Shown in pieces: positions 42,970 to 51,451 of a DNA stretch of 64,000 nt. The position numbers were made by a program, and so were the translations under genes. This DNA is from G965233625 sp965233625 (GTDB taxonomy: Bacteria > Planctomycetota > Planctomycetia > Pirellulales > Pirellulaceae): NCBI GenBank assembly GCA_965233625.1, contig OZ247499.1, forward strand, positions 3,844,001 through 3,908,000, read 5' to 3'. The notes beneath the pieces are model-generated. The model saw nothing but the letters and a program-made list of their open reading frames with translations. It ran no database searches and was not told where the DNA came from. Positions within the stretch are counted from its first letter, which is position 1. Every line of letters starts with the position of its first letter.

Positions 42970-44697
42970 ATGACGAAGAAGAGTTTACTTTCACGACTGA
43001 TGGGAAGCGAAAGCCAGCAGGGGCAACCATCGAAATCCATCGATGAAGAACAAAACGCGGCGCCGCAAGCCGCACCCCAACCCGCGCCGGGGCCCGCGGC
43101 AGGTGACCCGCGGAACATCCGCCCCGCAGCACCTGTTCATCCGCAACAACCGGCACAACCCGGACCACGGACCGCGCCGCAGCACGGTCCGCGTCATGCC
43201 CCCCAGCACCGGGACGAGGCATCGATGCCGCACCCACAGCCTTCACCGCGTCGCCCCGCTCCTGGCCCCCGCGATGCACGTCGCGATGAAGGCAAGCTGG
43301 ACGATATGCTCGCCCGGATTAACACGCTGGCTTCGAAAAGTAATGGTGCGCAGCCTTCGCCAGGCGACCCGAACAGTTCACCCGCTGCAGCGGGCAGCGC
43401 CCCGGCAAGCGACGCTTCAAAACCGGCGCCGCTCAAAGACGCCTTCGTTCCTTTAGAACCGACCAGCTTCCGCGAAGCCGCGCTGACAGATACCGAAGTG
43501 GAAATGCTGCTGCTGAAGTTTCTGCTTGCCCGCGGCGATGGTTCCGGCCGCGATATGGCCAAGCAGGTGAAGCTGCCATTCAACCTAATCGAACCGTTGC
43601 TGCGCAGTCTGAAGCACGATCAGCTCATCGCCTATAAAGGCGCCGCGGCGATGAACGACTACATCTGCCAGCTGACGGAGCTAGGCCGTGAACGGGCGAA
43701 GCGGTATTCGCAGCACTGCACCTATTTCGGGTCGGCGCCGGTTTCGCTGCATGACTACATCCGCAGTGTGAAAGCGCAGTCGATTGAAGAACAGCATCCG
43801 ACCGAAGACGATCTAAGACGCGCATTTTCGGATCTCTTGATTAACAAAAAGATGTTCCGTCGCCTGGGACCGGCGATTAACTCTGGCCGCGGCATGTTCC
43901 TGTTCGGCTTTCCTGGCAACGGCAAAACAAGCATCGCCGAGCGTGTGACGGAAGCCTTCGGTAGTTACATCTGGATTCCGCGGGCGATTGGCGTGGATGG
44001 TCAGATCATCCGCCTGTTTGATCCGATGAACCACGTTGAGGCGCCGCTGGATGCCGGCGAAGGGCTGTATAACGATTCTAAGATTGACCACCGCTGGGTC
44101 CGCATCCGCCGGCCGACGATCATCGTCGGCGGTGAGTTGACGATGAACAATCTTGAAGTCGCCATGAACGAAGCCACGGGCATCAACGAGGCGCCGCTGC
44201 AGCTTAAAAGCAACTGCGGCACGCTGGTGATTGACGACTTTGGCCGTCAGAAGATGAGCGTGGATGAACTGCTAAACCGCTGGATCGTGCCGCTTGAAAA
44301 GCGCTATGACTTTTTGAACATGTCCAACGGTAAGAAGCTGCAAGTGCCGTTTGATCAACTGATCGTTTTCAGCACCAACCTGGAGCCGCGTGATCTGGTG
44401 GACGATGCGTTTCTGCGACGTATTCCGTACAAGATTGAAGTGGTTGATCCGACGGAAGAAGAGTTCCGCGAACTGTTCCGCATCATGTGTCCGAAGATGG
44501 GTTTCCGCTATCAGCAGGAGCCGATCGACTATCTGATCGACACGCACTACAAGGCAGTAGCCCGTCCCTTCCGCTGCTGTCAGCCGCGCGACCTGCTGCT
44601 GCAAGTGCGCAACTTCTGCCTGTATCACAAAGAGAAGCCGAATCTGTCCAACGAATACTTCGACTTCGCCGCTGAGAACTATTTCGCCGTGATGTAA
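42970..44697 (+). CDS. AAA family ATPase with disordered Pro-rich N-terminus and winged-helix domain
   Basis: A 575-residue protein in three parts. Residues ~15-140 are low-complexity, Pro/Ala/Gln/His-rich and likely disordered. Residues ~165-250 (LTDTEVEMLLLKFLLARG...LTELGRERAKRY) look like a winged helix. The C-terminal ATPase has Walker A GFPGNGKTS (~residue 315), Walker B TLVIDDFGRQ (~420), a sensor-1 FSTNLEPR (~460) and Arg-rich FLRRIPYK. The Walker B ends ID-D rather than DE. It resembles planctomycetal ATP-binding proteins of unknown job rather than a named MoxR/RavA enzyme. ATG at 42970 preferred; GTG at 42961 is in frame. No partner gene is adjacent. Confidence 0.72.
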   Translation: MTKKSLLSRLMGSESQQGQPSKSIDEEQNAAPQAAPQPAPGPAAGDPRNIRPAAPVHPQQPAQPGPRTAPQHGPRHAPQHRDEASMPHPQPSPRRPAPGPRDARRDEGKLDDMLARINTLASKSNGAQPSPGDPNSSPAAAGSAPASDASKPAPLKDAFVPLEPTSFREAALTDTEVEMLLLKFLLARGDGSGRDMAKQVKLPFNLIEPLLRSLKHDQLIAYKGAAAMNDYICQLTELGRERAKRYSQHCTYFGSAPVSLHDYIRSVKAQSIEEQHPTEDDLRRAFSDLLINKKMFRRLGPAINSGRGMFLFGFPGNGKTSIAERVTEAFGSYIWIPRAIGVDGQIIRLFDPMNHVEAPLDAGEGLYNDSKIDHRWVRIRRPTIIVGGELTMNNLEVAMNEATGINEAPLQLKSNCGTLVIDDFGRQKMSVDELLNRWIVPLEKRYDFLNMSNGKKLQVPFDQLIVFSTNLEPRDLVDDAFLRRIPYKIEVVDPTEEEFRELFRIMCPKMGFRYQQEPIDYLIDTHYKAVARPFRCCQPRDLLLQVRNFCLYHKEKPNLSNEYFDFAAENYFAVM

Positions 44698-44820
44698 TGC
44701 GCTGCCGCGCTGTCATTTTGCCTGGTTCTGATAAAATCTCAACTAGAACTGTTTAGCGAAGCACGACGATGGCGCCGGCTGTGGCCGGTGGCTGCATCTT
44801 GCACAAAAGTTGAGATAGAT

Positions 44821-45897
44821 ATGACGGTTGAACTGATCCGCACGCCGGATTCGCCCGCCCTGGAAACGCTGTCTGCGCGTTTGCACGAAATGGCGGCGAC
44901 ACTGCACGAGCCTGGCGCCTGGCCGCAGGAGCAATTAAAGCTTTGCGGCGAAGCAGGCGTTTACCGCTGGTTTCTGCCTGAAGAATTTGGCGGCTATGCG
45001 TGGGATGAATCCGCCATCATCCAGGGCTACCTCAAGCTGAGTGCGGCCTGCCTGACGACGACCTTTGTGATTACGCAGCGGATGGGCGCCTGTCAGCGTG
45101 TCGCCGGCTCTGGCAATCAAACCGCCCAACAGCGGTGGCTGCCGGGGCTGATATCGGGCGAACTGTTTGCGACGGTCGGCATTTCGCATCTCACCACCAG
45201 CCGGCGCCACCTGGCAGAGCCTGTGCTGAAAGCCACGGAGGTGGACGGCGGATTTCAGCTCAGCGGCTTTAGCCCTTGGGTCACCGGGGCGCCTGCGGCG
45301 GACATGATTGTCACCGGGGCCACCATGGAGGACGGCCGCCAGTTGTTGATTGCGATGCCGACAGATGCGCCTGGCGTCTCGACGCCGCAGCCGCCGCAAC
45401 TGGTCGGGCTGTCCGCCAGTCAGACGGGAAAGGTGCAGTGTGATGACGTGCTTGTGTCAGCGGATTGTGTGCTGGCCGGACCCGTTGAAAATGTCATGCA
45501 GCAGGGTGTGGGCGGAAACACCGGCGGCTTGCAGACCTCGACGTTAGCCATCGGGTTGGCGCACGCCGCGCTACGATTTCTAGAAGATGAAGCCACGCGC
45601 CGCGACGATTTACAACCGCCCGCCACCGCGTTGCGGAAGGAGTACGATGCAATACACGCGGACCTGATGGCGCTGGCCGCGGGGTATGAAAGCTGCGACC
45701 GGCAGGGACTGCGCACCCGTGCTAACAGCCTGGTGCTGCGGACCACGCAAGCCACACTCACCGCGGCAAAAGGCGCCGGCTTTGTCGAAGGGCATCCGGC
45801 AGGCCGCTGGTGCCGCGAGGCGTTATTCTTCCTGGTATGGAGCTGCCCGCAACCCGTGCTATCCGCCAATCTTTGTGAACTGGCGGGGATCGAATAG
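44821..45897 (+). CDS. Acyl-CoA dehydrogenase-like flavoprotein
   Basis: A 358-residue protein with the acyl-CoA dehydrogenase fold. The N-terminal helical domain contains LCGEAGVYRWFLPEEFGGYAW, a canonical ACAD segment. LISGELFATVGISHLTTS corresponds to the FAD-binding strand region, and ALRFLEDEATRR to the start of the C-terminal helical domain. The classic WITNG segment and the C-terminal catalytic-base region are not recognisable, so the substrate may not be an acyl-CoA (flavin monooxygenases such as DszC or hydroxylases share the fold). ATG at 44821 is preferred over 44788. Neighbours give no pathway clue. Confidence 0.75.
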   Translation: MTVELIRTPDSPALETLSARLHEMAATLHEPGAWPQEQLKLCGEAGVYRWFLPEEFGGYAWDESAIIQGYLKLSAACLTTTFVITQRMGACQRVAGSGNQTAQQRWLPGLISGELFATVGISHLTTSRRHLAEPVLKATEVDGGFQLSGFSPWVTGAPAADMIVTGATMEDGRQLLIAMPTDAPGVSTPQPPQLVGLSASQTGKVQCDDVLVSADCVLAGPVENVMQQGVGGNTGGLQTSTLAIGLAHAALRFLEDEATRRDDLQPPATALRKEYDAIHADLMALAAGYESCDRQGLRTRANSLVLRTTQATLTAAKGAGFVEGHPAGRWCREALFFLVWSCPQPVLSANLCELAGIE

Positions 45898-45915
45898 CAG
45901 GCCTTTCCAACAGAA

Positions 45916-46263
45916 TTAAGGCAGGTCCAGCTGTCCTGGTGTGCGATGGGCGGCGGCAAGTTCCGGCGGCTCTAAATACTCTTCGCTCAGCCCACCAACA
46001 ATTAAGAAACCGGCGCGGATGAATTCTGTGGCCGGTGTCCGCATGCGGTTGGCGTCGAGCCACCGCTCTAGTTCCTGCAAGTCGCGGTCTAACTTCTGTT
46101 CAGCCAAGTCGGGCTGCAACCCCGCAATTCGCAGCGACAACGCTTTTTCAATCAGGTTGATCGCCGTTGAGCCCGGATCAAAAAGATCATCGTGCGATGA
46201 GTTGGCGAGTCTTTGAAAGATGGGCTTCAGGTAAGCCAGTCGCTCTGGAAAAGGGGTTGGCAT
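45916..46263 (-). CDS. Hypothetical protein, helical, 115 residues
   Basis: A small soluble helical protein with many Leu, Glu and Arg in the middle (LAEQKLDRDLQELERWLDANRM), no signal peptide, membrane segment or Cys. It converges on the acyl-CoA dehydrogenase-like gene, 18 bases apart. The reading frame has ordinary codon usage for the window. I do not recognise a family. Confidence 0.5.
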   Translation of the reverse strand: MPTPFPERLAYLKPIFQRLANSSHDDLFDPGSTAINLIEKALSLRIAGLQPDLAEQKLDRDLQELERWLDANRMRTPATEFIRAGFLIVGGLSEEYLEPPELAAAHRTPGQLDLP

Positions 46264-46392
46264 CGTAGTCCCATCTTGTTCAGTGAAAAGATGCTGACGA
46301 CCGCGGTTCGCATCACGCTGTTAATTGTAAACGCCACGACATAAGATGCAAAGTTTGTAGGAAGAGAGAAACAACAGAGACGGGGAAAGACG

Positions 46393-46686
46393 ATGTCCGG
46401 GGATAGCAATACATTTGGTGGGCGCCTTTATTCAGAGTTGCTACATCTGACGGGTTATGACCTGATGACCAGTATGATGAACTACAAGACGATCCAACAA
46501 CTAAAGGTATCTGACCGCCAAGACACTTTGGAGCTGTTCCGTGGCAGTAGCTACGAAGTGATGCAGTTGCTCGAAACTGCCGAACCAGAGGATGTAGCGC
46601 GATACTTTACCAGTAAAGCAGAGGAGGCAAAGAAGGGTTGCTCCGGTCTTGAAGCAGCAATCTTCCTTATGATTAGCTCATTCTGA
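46393..46686 (+). CDS. Hypothetical protein, 97 residues
   Basis: A small soluble protein starting MSGDSNTFGGRLYSELLHL, with a GGGGAAAG Shine-Dalgarno 8 bases before the ATG, which supports translation. It contains a charged helix (LELFRGSSYEVMQLLETAEPEDVARYF) and a C-terminal hydrophobic tail (GLEAAIFLMISSF). No family is recognised and the neighbours are unrelated. Confidence 0.55.
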   Translation: MSGDSNTFGGRLYSELLHLTGYDLMTSMMNYKTIQQLKVSDRQDTLELFRGSSYEVMQLLETAEPEDVARYFTSKAEEAKKGCSGLEAAIFLMISSF

Positions 46687-46886
46687 TTGCGCCTGGTTGC
46701 GACGACCCGTCCGCAGGTGGAGTGTCTCACAACGGGTTTCTCTTATAATTATCGCACGACGCGTGTGAATCTTCCGCATTTATGGGAACTGCCTGCAAAC
46801 AGACCGCGTCGGATATCCTAAGTACATGCGATATGCATACCGGTTCCCATCTGATTTCTACTGACGACTCTATCAGGCACACACCT

Positions 46887-47456
46887 ATGAGAATTTCCGC
46901 CGTCTGTTGTTTCCTGTTGATTGCCTGCTCTGCGACGATTGCACTGAGCAAAGAGTTCGAGCTTCCGGAAGATCCCAGCACACCTGTCATCGTATATGAC
47001 TCGGCAGGCGGTTTTACGCCCCGGCCCGTCAACAACGATCCTGTCATGCAGATTCTGAGTGACGGCACGGTGCTATTAGGCAACCGCTTCAAAGAAGGTG
47101 AACCTGTTCAAGCGAAGATCAGCAGCGACGAATTGCAGAAGCTGCTGGCTTTTATGCTGGAAGAGAAGAAGTTCCGCGAAATCACCGCCAAGACCATCCA
47201 AGAAAAATCCGCTGCAGCCGACAAAGCCAAGGCGAAAGCGCTGGGAGGCAATGGCATTATCTTCGCACCGCGGATCGCCGACGCGCCCACCACCGTGGTT
47301 AAAGTCAACGTGGATGGGAAGCCGCACGAAGCGAAACACTATGCGTTGTTCTTCGCCGTCCGCCAGTACAAGGATGTGCAGGAACTGCAAAATCTGCATG
47401 CGATCGCACAGCACCTGCAACAGCTAGACCGCAAGCTCCGCGCCGCGGATAAATAA
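46887..47456 (+). CDS. Secreted hypothetical protein
   Basis: A 189-residue protein with a signal peptide (MRISAVCCFLLIACSATIALS, written here as its two halves MRISAVCCFL and LIACSATIALS). The mature part includes VIVYDSAGGFTPRP, a QILSDGTVLLGNRF strand region and a basic/acidic helix (ELQKLLAFMLEEKKFREI), ending in another helix (LHAIAQHLQQLDRKL). No catalytic residues are evident. ATG at 46887 is chosen because the signal peptide starts there; an upstream frame to 46782 would precede it with 35 unrelated residues. The two Cys in the signal region do not form a lipobox. Function unknown; planctomycetal exported protein. Confidence 0.65.
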   Translation: MRISAVCCFLLIACSATIALSKEFELPEDPSTPVIVYDSAGGFTPRPVNNDPVMQILSDGTVLLGNRFKEGEPVQAKISSDELQKLLAFMLEEKKFREITAKTIQEKSAAADKAKAKALGGNGIIFAPRIADAPTTVVKVNVDGKPHEAKHYALFFAVRQYKDVQELQNLHAIAQHLQQLDRKLRAADK

Positions 47457-47473
47457 GCGCGAGTGCACGCTTT

Positions 47474-48025
47474 TTATTTGGCCGTCTGCGTCTGCCCGTA
47501 GAAGTAACGCATGACCTGGCGCCAGGTGTTTCCGTCGGATCGCAGATCGAAAGCGGTGCGGACCTGCTCGTTGTTGAGCACAATCAGTCCGTAGATCAAC
47601 AGCGCGATGCCCGATGGCAGGCAGTAGCAGATCAGTCCTGAAACCAGGCCCAAGCCCAACGCCACCATCGAAAGCACACGGCCTTTGAATTTCAGCAACT
47701 GGATGCCGGCCCACAACACGATCAGCCCCGGCAGTCCAACAACAACGCTCATGCCAAAGTAGACGGCGAACATCATAATCCCGAAGCTTTCCGGGTCCAT
47801 TCCCGGAGGTGGATCGCCGCCATCAGCCTGCATAATCAGCGCGGGCATCAGAAGAGAAAACCCTGCCATCATCACGCCGAACAGCACGGAGATTCCACCC
47901 TGAAAAATCATGAACGACGCCAGCACGGGCACATGCGGAAGCATCCCAATGGGGCGTTCATGCTGATCGGTCGCCGCTGGAGTAGTGGTGTAAGATGTGG
48001 GCGAATCGTACGGGTTGATAGACAT
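47474..48025 (-). CDS. Multi-pass membrane protein of unknown function
   Basis: A 183-residue protein with an N-terminal NPYDSPTS stretch common in planctomycetal membrane proteins, followed by four hydrophobic segments (about residues 30-55, 78-105, 108-130 and 132-155). C-terminal QVRTAFDLRS...RYFYGQ is cytoplasmic-looking. No transport or enzyme motif. It converges on the secreted hypothetical gene and is divergent from the DinB-like gene. Confidence 0.65.
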   Translation of the reverse strand: MSINPYDSPTSYTTTPAATDQHERPIGMLPHVPVLASFMIFQGGISVLFGVMMAGFSLLMPALIMQADGGDPPPGMDPESFGIMMFAVYFGMSVVVGLPGLIVLWAGIQLLKFKGRVLSMVALGLGLVSGLICYCLPSGIALLIYGLIVLNNEQVRTAFDLRSDGNTWRQVMRYFYGQTQTAK

Positions 48026-48115
48026 ACATGGGTTCCAGCGCGGTTCTCAGGCTGCTGACTTGATGCTTCAAGCCGCATTCTAACAGCAGACGGGCGCCGC
48101 AGTGCAGGTGCAACG

Positions 48116-48562
48116 ATGACTTTGGCAGATAGCATACTCAAGAGCTTCACCCGGTCGTTTCAGTTATACGATGACTTGCTATCGGTCATCGAAGAAAAAC
48201 GCCTGTCGCAGAATTTGCAGCCGCACCGCTCGAACACGTTGGGCGAGCAGTTATGGTGCGTCACCGGCGCCCGCGAGAGTTACGCCGCGGCGATTGCGAA
48301 GGACCAGTGGGCGGGTTTTCAGTGTTCGCTTCAGACGACGAACAGCCACAAAGAAGTGACGACGGCGCTTCAGCATTCGGCGGAAGCGGTTCAAAGTTGC
48401 CTAACGGAAATCAGTGGTTTCACTTCCACGCAGAACCGCCTGATGCTTGATCTTTTAGAACACGAAGCAGCGCACCACGGGCAGATTATCCGCTACATCT
48501 ACGCGTTGAATTTGCCGGTTCCAGATAGCTGGAAAAAGAAGTACGCGTTGCAGGACAGTTAG
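48116..48562 (+). CDS. DinB-like four-helix protein
   Basis: A 148-residue protein. The C-terminal HEAAHHGQIIRYIYALNLPVPDSWKKKY is the third-His region of DinB/YfiT-like metal-binding four-helix bundles, which contain three His from separate helices; here HGQ is the strong one, with partial His elsewhere. An AGGTG Shine-Dalgarno precedes the ATG. Such proteins are often thiol-dependent transferases or of unknown role. Ends 3 bases before the hrpB stop (convergent). Confidence 0.65.
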   Translation: MTLADSILKSFTRSFQLYDDLLSVIEEKRLSQNLQPHRSNTLGEQLWCVTGARESYAAAIAKDQWAGFQCSLQTTNSHKEVTTALQHSAEAVQSCLTEISGFTSTQNRLMLDLLEHEAAHHGQIIRYIYALNLPVPDSWKKKYALQDS

Positions 48563-48565
48563 TGA

Positions 48566-51109
48566 TTACTTCCGCCGGCCGCCCTTGCACTCTGGCTCGG
48601 CGGTAAGAGGATCTTCGGGCCAGCTATGCCGCGGATAGCGGCGGCGTAGTTCTTTGCGGACCACCGGGTAAGTGTTCGCCCAGAAACTTGCCAGATCATC
48701 CGTCACCTGCTGCGGGCGGAAGTTGGGCGCCAGCAGGTGCAGCAGAACCGGCACCCGGCCCGCGGCGATGCGCGGCGTGGCGGTCCAGGAAAATACTTCC
48801 TGGATGCGCACCGCCATCACTGGCGGTTTACCAGGCTCGTACTGCAGCTGGATACGGCTGCCGCTTGGCGCCTCGATCTTCTCCGGGCACTGCTGGTCAA
48901 CCGCGTGCAACTGTTCCGGCGATAGCCGCGATTTCAACCAGTCCAGCCACGGAGCCGCTCGCAGTTCCGCAAAGCTACGGCGGTTGTGACACAAATCTGT
49001 CAATACAGATTCGATCAGCGCGTTATCACACTCAGGCAGTTCTAATTCCGGCGCCCACTCGCGGAGGCACCTGATGCGGGTGAGCCAGCGATGAAAGGCG
49101 GAGTCGTCTCCGGGCAGCACACTTGCCAGTTGCTTCCGCGCCTCGGCGAAAAGCACTTCACTACATTGCTGCTGGTCCGTGATCGCTGCGGTCTGTTCAG
49201 AGAGCATGAGATCGCGGAAGTATTGCCGCTGCCTGGCTTCCACTTGCTTGCGACTGGGATTGAAAAACTGTTCTTCGCGCTGGTGAAGATGCTCCGCCGG
49301 CAGCCAGCTGGCGTCCACTCCGCACGCCTGTCGCACGTTGGCTTCGGGCGAAGCATCATCCACATCAATGCATAGAAAAAGCTCCGGCTGAAGCACGCCA
49401 CTTCCCGGCGCCAGCCGCACGCCGCGCCCGCCGGTCATCCGCGCCTTGCTGTCGCCCGGTTTACGCCGGCGCGCCAGCCGGTCGGGGAATGCGGACAGCA
49501 AAGCCAAGGCAATGGCGTGGCTGGTTGAAGATACGGCGTCAGATTCTTCAACGGCGCCATCATCTGGCAGCATAGATTCGAAGTTTGTGGCGACCTGCTT
49601 AATGGTGTGGGCCGCCGCGCGATGTATCTCGCCGAACGGTGTCTGCGACTGGCCGCGCTGGTAGTAGTCCTGCAGTGAGTTCAACCGCTGCGTCAGATCG
49701 CAGTCCCAGCGCGAAGCCTGCCGGGTGGGCGGCCTGCCGCGGCCATGCGAAGTCCGCTCGCGGAGGAACGGATCGCGTTCACTGATCATCGCGGCAATAA
49801 AGGCGATCTCACGCGTGCGGCCGGTGCGTTGTGCTTCAAGCAGCATCCGCGCCAACCGCGGTGAGACGGGCAACTCCGCCATGCGGCGACCAAGCGCTGT
49901 GATCCGGTCATCTTTGACGGCGCCAAGTAACTCCAGCAACTGCACAGCGGCGGTAAGCGATTCCTGTCGCGGCGGCTCGAACCAGGGGAACGCATCGGGC
50001 CGTTCTCCCCAGTGGTAAAGCTGCAACACGGCGCCGGAAAGATCAACGCGGTGGATCTCTGGTTCCAGATGTTCCGGCCGCGCGCGGTGCGAACGTTCGT
50101 CCCACAGGCGGATGCAAACACCTTCTTCAAGCCGGCCGGCGCGACCCGCGCGTTGAGTGGCTGAACTTTGACTAACCGGCTCCAGCTGCAAGCGGTTGAG
50201 TCCGGCGCCGGGATTGAACCGCATGACGCGGGCCTGGCCGCTATCGATTACCGCGCGGATGCCTTCGATGGTCAGCGATGTTTCAGCCACGTTTGTCGAA
50301 AGCACAATCCGCCGACGCTCTCCGGCGTGAATCGCACGCGACTGCTGTTCCAGCGGCAAGCTGCCGTGCAGCGGTATTACTTCGCAATCGCGCACGGCTG
50401 CTTCGCGGCTAAGCAGTTTGCTGACCTGCGAGATTTCGCCCTTGCCCGGAAGGAACACCAGCATGTCTCCACGAACGCGCTCCGCCGTCCGGAGGATGGT
50501 GTCCGCTGCGTGACTGGTCATCTTCTCTCGCGGCCGCGTAGGACGGTATCTAATATCAACCGGAAACAAGGTGCCGCGGGTGCGGAGAATCTGTGTACCT
50601 AAAAAAGCTTCCAGTGGCCCGGCGTCTAGCGTGGCCGACATCACGATGATGCGCAGGTCATCGCGCAGAACTTGTTGAACCTGCCGCAGCATACCGAGCA
50701 GTAGATCCGCGTTTAACGAGCGTTCGTGAAACTCATCCAGCACCACGGCGCCGACATCTTCAATGGCTGGATCGGCCGCGAGCCTTCGCAGCAGCACGCC
50801 TTCCGTGGCAACGACCAGCGAAGTGGCTGCTGAGATTTTCTTGTCAAAACGGACCTGATACCCCACCTCGCCGCCCAAGGTGCAGCCACGTTCCTGGGCG
50901 ATGCGTTGCGCCGTCGCTCTGGCTGCCACCCGCCGCGGCTGTAGCAGATAGGTCCGCAAGCCGCGGGAGCACAAACCGGCGTCGATCAACGCGGGGGCAA
51001 CGCGGGTGGTTTTGCCCGAACCTGGAGGCGCCTCAAGAACGGCGACGTTGGATTGTTGAAGATGCTCGATCAACTCGGGAAGGAGTGAATCGACGGGAAG
51101 ACGTAGCAC
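48566..51109 (-). CDS. hrpB: ATP-dependent DEAH-type RNA helicase HrpB
   Basis: An 847-residue SF2 helicase with HrpB layout. Walker A APPGSGKTTR (~25-34), VLDEFHERS (motif II as DEFH, ~120-130), SATLDAG (motif III), STNVAETSLTIEG and QRAGRAGR (motif VI). Helicase-associated domains follow, and the C-terminal HrpB region ends with a typical RRYPRHSWPEDP tail. HrpB helicases act on RNA in bacteria; the precise substrate is unclear. Divergent from the kinase gene. Length is normal for the family. Confidence 0.92.
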   Translation of the reverse strand: MLRLPVDSLLPELIEHLQQSNVAVLEAPPGSGKTTRVAPALIDAGLCSRGLRTYLLQPRRVAARATAQRIAQERGCTLGGEVGYQVRFDKKISAATSLVVATEGVLLRRLAADPAIEDVGAVVLDEFHERSLNADLLLGMLRQVQQVLRDDLRIIVMSATLDAGPLEAFLGTQILRTRGTLFPVDIRYRPTRPREKMTSHAADTILRTAERVRGDMLVFLPGKGEISQVSKLLSREAAVRDCEVIPLHGSLPLEQQSRAIHAGERRRIVLSTNVAETSLTIEGIRAVIDSGQARVMRFNPGAGLNRLQLEPVSQSSATQRAGRAGRLEEGVCIRLWDERSHRARPEHLEPEIHRVDLSGAVLQLYHWGERPDAFPWFEPPRQESLTAAVQLLELLGAVKDDRITALGRRMAELPVSPRLARMLLEAQRTGRTREIAFIAAMISERDPFLRERTSHGRGRPPTRQASRWDCDLTQRLNSLQDYYQRGQSQTPFGEIHRAAAHTIKQVATNFESMLPDDGAVEESDAVSSTSHAIALALLSAFPDRLARRRKPGDSKARMTGGRGVRLAPGSGVLQPELFLCIDVDDASPEANVRQACGVDASWLPAEHLHQREEQFFNPSRKQVEARQRQYFRDLMLSEQTAAITDQQQCSEVLFAEARKQLASVLPGDDSAFHRWLTRIRCLREWAPELELPECDNALIESVLTDLCHNRRSFAELRAAPWLDWLKSRLSPEQLHAVDQQCPEKIEAPSGSRIQLQYEPGKPPVMAVRIQEVFSWTATPRIAAGRVPVLLHLLAPNFRPQQVTDDLASFWANTYPVVRKELRRRYPRHSWPEDPLTAEPECKGGRRK

Positions 51110-51451
51110 GGTAAACCTACCGGATGAATGAGATTGTCATGTCTGGATGGTGAACCGTGCCAAGAACGCCTTGGGAGATATTGAACTTGCCGCTTTGTAT
51201 AAATTCAACGTCTTCCAGAGCGTATCACTTCTTCGTGAGTTAAGAAACGCCGTGTGTAAGTTTGTAGCGGGTGATGCCGCCTGGGTGTTAGGATGGCGGA
51301 TAATCATTCATCTTGCCGGGCTCCCCACATTCTCCAATGACAGCGCAATCGAAACCGTCGTTGCCAATTCAAAGCTGGATCGACCAGTTTTCGCGCGGCG
51401 ATTGTGGGTTTCGCGACCGGCTCGATCGCAATCTCTACCGGGTTGCCGACG
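51110..51451. other. Divergent intergenic region of 342 bases (hrpB/kinase)
   Basis: No convincing gene. An open frame on the + strand at 51147-51470 is weak, lacks a ribosome-binding site and overlaps the kinase start. The promoters for both divergent genes must lie here, but no well-spaced pair of -35/-10 boxes could be assigned with confidence; a TATAAA occurs at 51198-51203. Confidence 0.3.
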
